Assembly (NCBI GenBank): GCA_013153895.1
Contig: JAADDN010000006.1
Span: 1-5,969, forward strand
DNA: 5,969 nt
Direction: 5' to 3'
DNA from: Thermoproteota archaeon
GTDB taxonomy: Archaea > Thermoproteota > Thermoprotei > Thermoproteales > Thermocladiaceae
Of this stretch, positions 1 through 5,921 are shown piece after piece. The stretch's first letter is position 1. Every line of letters begins with the position of its first letter. The translations under genes and the position numbers were made by a program. The notes under the pieces were generated by a model, which was not told the DNA's origin, did not search any database, and worked only from the letters and a program-made list of their open reading frames with translations.

Positions 1-1304
1 AGGAGCGTGGTCAAGTCATAGTCATAGGTGCAACAAATAGACCAGAAGCAGTAGACCCAGCACTAAGAAGACCAGGAAGATTCGACAGAGAGATCTACAT
101 TGGAATGCCTGATAAGCGTGCTAGAAAGGAGATACTTGCAGTACATACGAGAAATGTGCCACTATGTACTAAAGAGGATGTTGAGAAGAAGATCTGTGCT
201 GAAGGTGACGAAGTCGACCTAGACAAGCTTGCTGAGATGACTCATGGATACACTGGAGCAGACCTAGCAGCATTAGTGAAGGAGGCAGCAATGATAAGAC
301 TAAGAAAAGCAATAGAGAGAAAGGAGATAGATATTGAACAGCCTGAGATACCACCAGAACAGTTACAGAAGATAAAGATAGGTATGTCAGACTTCATGGA
401 AGCATTAAAGTATGTTCAGCCAACAGTACTGAGAGAAGTAATCATAGAGGTACCAGAAGTACACTGGGACGATATTGGAGGATACGAGAACGTTAAGCAG
501 GAGCTACGTGAGGTAGTTGAGTGGCCATTAAAGTATCCAAAGTACTTTGAGGAGCTTGGAGTAGAACCACCAAAAGGAATACTGCTCTTCGGTCCTCCTG
601 GTTGTGGTAAGACTTTGTTGGCTAAGGCTGTTGCTACTGAGAGTGGTGCTAATTTCATAGCCGTAAGAGGACCAGAGATACTCAGCAAGTGGGTAGGTGA
701 GTCAGAGAGAGCAATAAGAGAGATCTTCAAGAAGGCTAGGATGGCTGCACCATGTGTAGTATTCTTCGACGAAATAGACGCAATAGCACCAGCAAGAGGA
801 TTAAGACATGATACTAGTGGAGTAACAGACAGAATCGTTAACCAGCTACTCGCAGAGCTAGACGGAATAGCACCACTAAAGAATGTCGTAGTGATAGCAG
901 CAACAAACAGACCTGACATACTTGACCCAGCACTACTAAGACCAGGAAGATTCGACAGAATAATCTATATACCACCACCAGACGAGCAGGCAAGATTCGA
1001 GATCTTGAAAGTACATGTTAAGAAGATAAAGGTGGCAGATGAGGTAAAGGAAGGAGACTATAAGTATCTGAGAGATCTAGCAAAGAGAACAGAATACTAC
1101 ACTGGAGCAGACCTAGCAGCACTAGTACGTGAAGCAGCAATGTTAGCATTAAGAGAATCAATAAAGTCAGGAACAATAAAGCCAGTAGAGATCAGACACT
1201 TCGAGGAAGCACTCAAGAGAGTACAGCCATCACTATCACCAGAACAGGTTAGAAGATATGAGGAGATGGCTAGAGAGCTAAGAAGAACAATAATGGGAGG
1301 ATAA
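1..1304 (+). CDS. CDC48/VCP/VAT-family AAA+ ATPase, 3' part (5' end outside window)
   Basis: This is a hexameric ATP-driven unfoldase of the CDC48/p97/VAT family, which in archaea extracts or unfolds proteins, in part for the proteasome. The frame is open from base 3 (bases 1-2 belong to a cut codon), so the ATG at 105 is internal. About 433 codons are visible, and family members usually have about 730-760. Seen in order: the end of AAA domain D1, with ATNRP (about 30-44) and the arginine-finger motif RPGRFDR (69-89); the D1 helical lid with YTGADLAALVKEAA; a linker; then complete D2, with WDDIGG, Walker A GPPGCGKT (591-614), pore loop KWVGESER, Walker B VVFFDEID (756-779), ATNRPDILDP, RPGRFDR (939-959) and a second YTGADLAALVREAA. 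The protein ends RRTIMGG, with no HbYX proteasome-docking tail. The N-terminal substrate/adaptor domain and D1 Walker motifs lie off the left edge. Family assignment is very secure; partner proteins are unknown. Confidence 0.96.
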   Translation, partial: ERGQVIVIGATNRPEAVDPALRRPGRFDREIYIGMPDKRARKEILAVHTRNVPLCTKEDVEKKICAEGDEVDLDKLAEMTHGYTGADLAALVKEAAMIRLRKAIERKEIDIEQPEIPPEQLQKIKIGMSDFMEALKYVQPTVLREVIIEVPEVHWDDIGGYENVKQELREVVEWPLKYPKYFEELGVEPPKGILLFGPPGCGKTLLAKAVATESGANFIAVRGPEILSKWVGESERAIREIFKKARMAAPCVVFFDEIDAIAPARGLRHDTSGVTDRIVNQLLAELDGIAPLKNVVVIAATNRPDILDPALLRPGRFDRIIYIPPPDEQARFEILKVHVKKIKVADEVKEGDYKYLRDLAKRTEYYTGADLAALVREAAMLALRESIKSGTIKPVEIRHFEEALKRVQPSLSPEQVRRYEEMARELRRTIMGG

Positions 1305-1306
1305 CC

Positions 1307-2149
1307 TCACTTACGCTTAATAACTTCAACACCTTTATAACTCTCCTCAATAACTTTCAACACTAGATCTCTAACCTCCTTCTTAAGAGACTTCCAATGA
1401 ATAATAACACGTTCAGGAAATGGTATCGTCCTAGTAATAGCATCTTTAACATTTTTCTCACTAATATTAACATACTTAGGTATTGTATGTCCAAGATCAA
1501 TATCTAGATTAAATACATGATTCATTAACGTACAGTAATGAAGATCGCCTATCGAGACCGTTATCTTTCCTATCTTCTTCAAATAATCTTCAAATCTAGT
1601 TAAGATATCGTTTATAAGATCTATGAAAAGGTGAACACATCTCTCATCATTCCACTCCTTCTCACTTGATCCAACCTCTATAAAACATGATTCATAATTT
1701 ATAGATGGTCCGTGATGAGTAGCTTCCATAACAACCTCATATTCACCTAATAGTTCTCTCTCTTCAGCAAACTTTCTTAATTGTCTAATAATGTTAGAAT
1801 TTAAACATGCATTACATATCGAGACCTCGTAATCTACACCTCCATACTCTGCCTTACCCCAGTTACCACTTGTATGAACTGTTAACATTGGTCTAGGATT
1901 TTTCGACATTTCATGTCTACTAATAAACAATATTTTAGGGTTCTCAATATTTACGATAGACAATACTTTACATAGCTCTGAATTCTCTATAAATGGTAGA
2001 TCTCTATCTTTAAGTAAGATAACAGGAAATTCACGATACTTAAGAATCTTCAAGTTATTGCAGTCTCTTACATGTAGCATATTGTTTTCAATTTTCTTAA
2101 AAACATTATATGAGAATTTATCTGTTTTAGAGAATGCTAATAAGATCAT
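1307..2149 (-). CDS. dtdA: D-aminoacyl-tRNA deacylase, archaeal/plant GEK1 type (DtdA/DTD2), divergent
   Basis: The family hydrolyses D-aminoacyl-tRNA to recycle tRNA and keep D-amino acids out of proteins; characterised members are cytosolic metal-dependent enzymes. At 280 aa the length is normal. Recognised by SRH (res. 77-79), RPMLTVHTSGNWGKAEYGG (86-104), EATHHGPS (142-149), FIEVGSSEKEW (156-166), LGHTIPKY (219-226) and a C-terminal HWKS segment (251-254). Odd point: the usual glycine-rich G-G-x-H-Y-A-P-K/R motif reads GDLHYCTL (201-208), so the histidine and tyrosine remain while the Gly pair and the Ala-Pro-basic part are lost. The coding sequence looks more AT-rich than its neighbours. 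The ATG shares its A with the pheT stop (TAATG) and follows a good Shine-Dalgarno site, which fixes the start. It is the last gene of the pheT-dtdA unit and ends 2 nt from the convergent CDC48 stop. Identity is confident; full catalytic competence is inferred. Confidence 0.9.
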   Translation of the reverse strand: MILLAFSKTDKFSYNVFKKIENNMLHVRDCNNLKILKYREFPVILLKDRDLPFIENSELCKVLSIVNIENPKILFISRHEMSKNPRPMLTVHTSGNWGKAEYGGVDYEVSICNACLNSNIIRQLRKFAEERELLGEYEVVMEATHHGPSINYESCFIEVGSSEKEWNDERCVHLFIDLINDILTRFEDYLKKIGKITVSIGDLHYCTLMNHVFNLDIDLGHTIPKYVNISEKNVKDAITRTIPFPERVIIHWKSLKKEVRDLVLKVIEESYKGVEVIKRK

Positions 2150-3807
2150 TATAACACCTCGAGAAGTTTTGTTATTGATATCTCTCCTATAGCTGTCGGA
2201 TTATAATATTCTAATGCTGATAGAACTCGTGGATGTACTTCCCCTACATATCCTAGCTCAATTCTCCTATTCTTCTCAACTATTATTCCAGTTCTCTCAG
2301 GTATAAGTCCGGGCACTTTTCCTCTCTTATATTCTATGTTGATATTCAATACTTTAAATAATGTGTTAAATATTGTTAATATATCTGTTAAAGTGATATC
2401 TCTTCCTGTTATTAGTACTCCAAGATGAATATCTTGTATGACCTTATTATCTTCATACCATGCTACATCTCCGATATCGAACAATTTTGCTTGTCTCTCA
2501 GCTAATGCTGGATTCTCTCTTACGACATCTAGAAGTTGAACCCATATACATCTTCTAACAGAGTTGTATAGTTCTGACTTAGGATTTAGAACCTCTATAA
2601 TACCATCCTGTTCACATATTTCTTGAAGCTTCTTACTAGTCATCACGTACGTCATGATCTCAATAATGTTCATGCCTCTCAATATTGCTCTAAGCTGGGT
2701 TACTATACGACTTAACGTGCTCTTACGTCCATGAACAGGTTGTAATGGATATTCACGTTCTATCTTATCGTAACCATACATTATTAATATGTCTTCTACA
2801 ACATCTACCTTATGGAGAACATTGATCCTATATGGAGGAACCTTAACAATAATGTATCTATCTTCTTCATCAACATCATGCCTAGCCTTGAGAAGAAGCT
2901 CTATGATCTCTTTTCGAGTTAGTCTTATTCCAGATATATCGTAGACGTATTCCTCATCTAGACTATATTTAAGAGGATTGAAGAGCTCGTTCCTGATATA
3001 TGAGTAGTAGTCTACATGTATTCTAGGAACCTCAACTATCTTTGATCTACTTCTCTCAAGAACATTATATACGACTACTCTATAAACATCAATAACTCTC
3101 TTCAGATCTGTTCCTGTAACATCTATCATAATATTCCTAGTCTTCTCAGTAACTTTATGAAGCTCAGAGTTTAGAATAGGTATAATAACGAGAACATTAT
3201 TTGAAGAGTCTACTATTACAGGAACCTTCTCCTTATCCGGACTTAGTGCTATATCTCTATACTTCTGACCTTTCTCCGTGATCTCTAGTACCTCTTTTCC
3301 TTTCATAACTCTATCATAACCTAATGGTACGTACTCCACATCATTAACGTTCATTGATGTATATCTTATGGGGAATCTTATCTTATCAGCATCATAGAGA
3401 CCTATAGCTACTACCTTCCTATCTCTACCATACGTCTGATGAAGCTTCTCCTGTAACTGCATTAACTGTCTAACAGCTTCCTCATGAAGCTCAACATCTC
3501 TAACTATGCTAGTTATGACGTACCTTCTCCAAGGAACATCATCAACATACATATCATAGGTCTCATATCTCACATCTATTCTTGGTAATCCAGTCTCAAT
3601 ACCGAGAAGACCTTTTATAACTCTAGCTATACCCTCGACAGAGAACATGTCAGGTCTATCATGAGTAACCTCAAGCTCTACAGTATCGTTCTCAATCTTC
3701 TCGAGCTCACCTTTCAATCTGGTAAATATGTTCTTAAGATCATTATCGCTTAATGATGTACCTACAAGCTTCTCTAAATCCCATCTTTGAAATGATATTA
3801 TGGGCAT
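2149..3807 (-). CDS. pheT: Phenylalanine--tRNA ligase beta subunit, archaeal type
   Basis: This is the beta chain of the alpha2-beta2 PheRS that attaches phenylalanine to tRNA-Phe. The catalytic site is in alpha (PheS); beta supplies structure, tRNA binding and editing of mischarged tRNA. The length, 552 aa, is that of the compact archaeal form without the bacterial N-terminal OB-fold and C-terminal B8 domain. Seen: B1 region with VTHDRPDMFSVEGIARVIKG (res. 47-66); B3/B4 editing region (about 90-260) with IGLYDADKIRFPIRY (135-149) and HKVTEKTRNIMIDVTGTDL (217-235); B5 (about 285-355) with INVLHKVDVVEDILIMYGYDKI (328-349, key residues H332, D335, E338, D339); and a C-terminal synthetase-like core (about 360-552) with VLNPKSELYNSVRR and ELGYVGEVHPRVL. 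An in-frame TAG four codons upstream (3817-3819) makes 3807 the first possible ATG. pheS is not in the window: the upstream gene is a ferredoxin. It overlaps dtdA by one base downstream. Confidence 0.96.
   Translation of the reverse strand: MPIISFQRWDLEKLVGTSLSDNDLKNIFTRLKGELEKIENDTVELEVTHDRPDMFSVEGIARVIKGLLGIETGLPRIDVRYETYDMYVDDVPWRRYVITSIVRDVELHEEAVRQLMQLQEKLHQTYGRDRKVVAIGLYDADKIRFPIRYTSMNVNDVEYVPLGYDRVMKGKEVLEITEKGQKYRDIALSPDKEKVPVIVDSSNNVLVIIPILNSELHKVTEKTRNIMIDVTGTDLKRVIDVYRVVVYNVLERSRSKIVEVPRIHVDYYSYIRNELFNPLKYSLDEEYVYDISGIRLTRKEIIELLLKARHDVDEEDRYIIVKVPPYRINVLHKVDVVEDILIMYGYDKIEREYPLQPVHGRKSTLSRIVTQLRAILRGMNIIEIMTYVMTSKKLQEICEQDGIIEVLNPKSELYNSVRRCIWVQLLDVVRENPALAERQAKLFDIGDVAWYEDNKVIQDIHLGVLITGRDITLTDILTIFNTLFKVLNINIEYKRGKVPGLIPERTGIIVEKNRRIELGYVGEVHPRVLSALEYYNPTAIGEISITKLLEVL
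2155..2160 (-). promoter_or_regulatory. Shine-Dalgarno site of dtdA, inside the end of pheT
   Basis: Read on the minus strand, GAGGTG lies 5 nt before the dtdA ATG and within the last pheT codons. It matches the archaeal anti-Shine-Dalgarno consensus (GGAGGTGA complement of the 16S 3' end). Together with the TAATG overlap it indicates translation of dtdA from the pheT message by reinitiation or coupling, unlike glmM and the ferredoxin, whose upstream sequence shows no such site. Confidence 0.75.
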
Positions 3808-3837
3808 GTCAGCTCTCTAATAATCATCCATCTTTTC

Positions 3838-3845
3838 AATATTAT
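3838..3845 (-). promoter_or_regulatory. Possible weak TATA box for pheT-dtdA
   Basis: ATAATATT on the minus strand is centred about 34 nt before the pheT ATG. An archaeal TATA box centred 26-27 nt before the start of transcription would give a leader of roughly 7-8 nt. The match is poorer than for the two boxes upstream of the ferredoxin and glmM, and cotranscription from the ferredoxin promoter is a real alternative. Confidence 0.3.
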
Positions 3846-3863
3846 GAACCTCATAGTCATTTC

Positions 3864-3929
3864 AAGGATCTAGGCGCGATATAACGTACAATCTTCCCAT
3901 GGTAAGTCTACTGGCGAATCCTGATCCTT
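3864..3929 (-). repeat. Imperfect inverted repeat (10-bp arms, one bulge) between ferredoxin and pheT
   Basis: The plus strand has AAGGATCTAGG at 3864-3874 and its complement partner CCTGATCCTT at 3920-3929. They pair over 10 positions with the T at 3871 bulged, leaving a loop of 45 nt. It could be a 3'-end structure of the ferredoxin mRNA, a leader structure of a longer pheT transcript, or chance. No T-run follows, so it is not a classical intrinsic terminator. Confidence 0.3.
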
Positions 3930-3960
3930 TACTGATGAGTATGATAGAGAGCTATTTCTT

Positions 3961-4428
3961 CTATTCTTCAGGTATCTCCATCTCTATCTCCTGTACTGTC
4001 AGGACGTTATGTGGACAGAACATTGCGCAGAATCCACAGTGTGTGCATATTAGCGGTTTGTTCTGTTCCTCATCCCACTGTATTGCACCTACTATACATG
4101 CTTCTGCACATCTTCTACACCCTATACATTTATCATAGTTTACGAATAGTACTATTCCTCTCCTCTCTATAGCGTCCATTGGACATGCTCTGACACATGG
4201 CGGATCCTGACATAATCTACAAACTATTATTGAGAATCCTCTCTCAAATCCGCCCATCGATCGTACAACTATTGCAGACTTTCCGAAACCTAGATATCCC
4301 TGTCTACGTGAGCATGCTAACATACATAAGCCACATCCTACACAGGACTCGTAGTCTCTTATTGTTAGTCTCTTGCCCTTGATCTTTCTAGTTTTCTTAA
4401 CTTCCTGTACCTGGACTTGAGAAGACAT
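3961..4428 (-). CDS. Four-cluster [4Fe-4S] ferredoxin-type electron-transfer subunit (16 Cys)
   Basis: This is a 155-aa iron-sulphur protein with four cysteine motifs: C29-x2-C32-x2-C35-x3-C39, C70-x2-C73-x4-C78-x3-C82 (with the QDPPC insertion), C101-x2-C104-x2-C107-x3-C111 and C128-x2-C131-x2-C134-x3-C138. Sixteen ligands and the longer second motif are the pattern of the DmsB/HycB/CooF-like family, predicted to bind four [4Fe-4S] clusters. Such proteins pass electrons between a redox enzyme and a carrier; in archaea similar ones accompany tungsten aldehyde:ferredoxin oxidoreductases or molybdopterin enzymes. No signal peptide or membrane segment is seen, so it is probably cytosolic. The N-terminus is a polar, basic tail of about 22 residues. 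No catalytic partner gene is in the window. It has its own TATA box placed for a leaderless message, and lies 57 nt after glmM and 153 nt before pheT. The family is certain; the partner is unknown. Confidence 0.92.
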   Translation of the reverse strand: MSSQVQVQEVKKTRKIKGKRLTIRDYESCVGCGLCMLACSRRQGYLGFGKSAIVVRSMGGFERGFSIIVCRLCQDPPCVRACPMDAIERRGIVLFVNYDKCIGCRRCAEACIVGAIQWDEEQNKPLICTHCGFCAMFCPHNVLTVQEIEMEIPEE

Positions 4429-4450
4429 GTGTTAGAGATGTTTCCCTATC

Positions 4451-4460
4451 TATTAAATAA
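4451..4460 (-). promoter_or_regulatory. TATA box of the ferredoxin gene, leaderless spacing
   Basis: TTATTTAATA on the minus strand is centred about 27 nt upstream of the ATG at 4428. With the usual archaeal distance, transcription would begin at or next to the A of the start codon. There is no Shine-Dalgarno match between box and ATG, which supports a leaderless transcript. It lies in the 57-nt gap after glmM, so the ferredoxin can be transcribed independently. Confidence 0.65.
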
Positions 4461-4485
4461 CTGTGACGGTATATGCAGAGAGTAC

Positions 4486-5868
4486 TTAACCCTTGAGAAT
4501 CTTCTCGACAATATTTTTCAATTTTGTAGCTAGTTCCTGAGCTTTAGCTGGATCCTTATGTTCAACAAAGATCCTTATTATTGGCTCTGTTCCACTTGGT
4601 CTAACTAGGAACCAGCCGTCCTCCATGTCGACTCTTATACCGTCTATATATATCTGCCTATACTGAGAGTACTCTTCCTTCAATACTTCCACAACCTTGC
4701 TGAACTTCTCCTTCTGTTCAGGAGTGACCTCTACCCTGAGCTTGACCGCGTAATATTTTGGTAATGTCTCATAAAGCTCGTGAAGTCTCTTACCTGTCTC
4801 TGCTAGCAGGTTAAGCATCAACATTGTAGTCATAGGTCCATCTCTGACTGGGTTATGTCTAGTATAGAGGAATCCTCCATTCTCCTCGAATCCACAGAAC
4901 GCGTTTGTCTCAAGTATCTTGTATGACACGTTTATTGCACCTACAGGAGTCCACTCTATCTTTATGTCAAGTCTAGTTAATACTTCTTCAACAAGTTTTG
5001 AAGATGATACTGGTGTAACAACTATCCTAGAGTATCCATCCTTAACCTCTCTATCAACTATGTGACTTGCGATTATCGTTCCTGACCTATCTCCCCACAA
5101 GAACTCTCCTGTCTCGTCAATAAATATTGATCTATCAGCATCTCCATCATATGCTATGCCTATACAGCCTAGGTCTCTGACAGTCTTTATCAAGTCTACT
5201 ACAGTGTCAGGTCTAGGCTCTGGAGGTCTATCTGGGAACCTACCGTCAGGGTATGAGTTTAATGCTAGATACCTAACTCCAGCTCTCTTCAAGAGCTCTG
5301 GAACTAGTAGTGATGCTGCACCATTAGCACAGTCTATGACTATCTTCATGTCAGCCTTCCTTATCTTATCGAGGTCAACTCTCGAAAGTATGTCATCTAT
5401 GTACGTGTTGAGGAGGTATCTTGCATCATGTATGTTACCTAGCTCGTTATATGGTTTTAATGTGAACTTCTCTTCCCAGTAAAGTTCCTCTATCTTCTCC
5501 TCCTCGCTTCTAGGAATTTCAATTCCTCTTGGACCGACAACCTTTATACCATTATACTGAGGAGGATTATGACTAGCTGTAACTATGACAGCACCATCAA
5601 AACCATGCCTCTTAACTAAATACTGAGTTGCAGGTGTCGGCGCTAGACCAACCTCATATACATCACAGCCACATGCTACTAGACATCCCTTTATTATGTT
5701 TGCAACATATTCACTAGATGTTCTAGAGTCCCATCCTATGAGTATCTCCTTACCTGAGAAGTATGTTCCTATAGCCATTCCTATCCTAGTAACGAACTGT
5801 GGAGTTAGTTCAACATTGACAACTCCTCTTATACCATTAGTACCAAAGAGTCGAGGGTACTTTCCCAT
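4486..5868 (-). CDS. glmM: Phosphohexomutase: phosphoglucosamine mutase / phosphomannomutase, archaeal
   Basis: This is an alpha-D-phosphohexomutase that interconverts sugar 6-phosphate and 1-phosphate through a phosphoserine, feeding UDP-GlcNAc or GDP-mannose synthesis for archaeal glycans. It is 460 aa, full family length. All four signature sites are present: N-terminal LFGTNGIRG (res. 7-15); the active loop TASHNPP (97-103), with S99 as the expected phosphoserine; metal loop DGDADR (241-246), with three Asp ligands; sugar-binding loop GFEENGG (326-332); and phosphate-binding loop RPSGTEPIIRIF (423-434) in domain 4. Nothing is missing. The substrate is not settled by sequence: archaeal relatives include GlmM, ManB and bifunctional enzymes, so the gene symbol is the most likely choice rather than proven. 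The start is supported by a TATA box centred about 27 nt upstream, giving a leaderless message. It precedes the ferredoxin on the same strand. Confidence 0.93.
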   Translation of the reverse strand: MGKYPRLFGTNGIRGVVNVELTPQFVTRIGMAIGTYFSGKEILIGWDSRTSSEYVANIIKGCLVACGCDVYEVGLAPTPATQYLVKRHGFDGAVIVTASHNPPQYNGIKVVGPRGIEIPRSEEEKIEELYWEEKFTLKPYNELGNIHDARYLLNTYIDDILSRVDLDKIRKADMKIVIDCANGAASLLVPELLKRAGVRYLALNSYPDGRFPDRPPEPRPDTVVDLIKTVRDLGCIGIAYDGDADRSIFIDETGEFLWGDRSGTIIASHIVDREVKDGYSRIVVTPVSSSKLVEEVLTRLDIKIEWTPVGAINVSYKILETNAFCGFEENGGFLYTRHNPVRDGPMTTMLMLNLLAETGKRLHELYETLPKYYAVKLRVEVTPEQKEKFSKVVEVLKEEYSQYRQIYIDGIRVDMEDGWFLVRPSGTEPIIRIFVEHKDPAKAQELATKLKNIVEKILKG

Positions 5869-5890
5869 TGAGAAGATACTATCTTAACTA

Positions 5891-5900
5891 GATTTAAAAG
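5891..5900 (-). promoter_or_regulatory. TATA box of glmM, leaderless spacing
   Basis: CTTTTAAATC on the minus strand is centred about 27 nt before the glmM ATG at 5868, and the 22 nt between them hold no Shine-Dalgarno match. The spacing is the same as in the ferredoxin gene, which strengthens both assignments and supports the chosen starts. Confidence 0.65.
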
Positions 5901-5921
5901 ACTGTGAGAAATGTGCAGGTT

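Larger units (their letters stand above)
3808..3960 (-). other. 153-nt gap between ferredoxin and pheT, with weak TATA-like and inverted-repeat signals
   Basis: No convincing gene is seen. On the minus strand the gap holds a 12-codon ATG-to-TGA frame (3900-3862, MGRLYVISRLDP) with no ribosome site and no phenylalanine codons, so it does not resemble a PheRS attenuation leader. It also holds an AT-rich stretch TTCATAATATTGA (3848-3836) that may be the pheT TATA box, and an imperfect inverted repeat at 3864-3929 (separate entry). The three reading frames of pheT extended upstream are broken by stops, so this is not an extension of pheT. If the TATA assignment is right, the pheT leader is only a few nucleotides long. 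Confidence 0.5.

Noticed and set aside
416..919. 167-aa open frame on the minus strand inside CDC48
   Set aside because: It is antisense to the D2 AAA domain, has low-complexity Ser/Thr-rich translation, and has no recognisable motif or ribosome site; the same holds for the 61-aa antisense frame at 169-354.
105..1304. A stand-alone 399-aa AAA protein starting at the ATG at 105
   Set aside because: The same frame is open to the window edge and encodes typical D1 residues (ATNRP, RPGRFDR) upstream, so 105 is an internal methionine of a longer CDC48.
3862..3900. 12-codon leader peptide before pheT, as in the pheM attenuation system
   Set aside because: It has no phenylalanine codons, no ribosome site and no terminator/antiterminator pair; this attenuation mode is also not expected in archaea.
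3918..3945. C/D-box-like small RNA on the plus strand (CTGATGA at 3931)
   Set aside because: The first base does not fit the RUGAUGA C box, and no D box (CTGA) follows at a suitable distance.
3899..4138. 79-aa plus-strand frame overlapping the ferredoxin gene
   Set aside because: The Cys/His-rich translation is a mirror of the ferredoxin cysteine codons; there is no independent support. Other plus-strand frames at 4197-4382, 5156-5482 and 5696-5887 are likewise antisense shadows.
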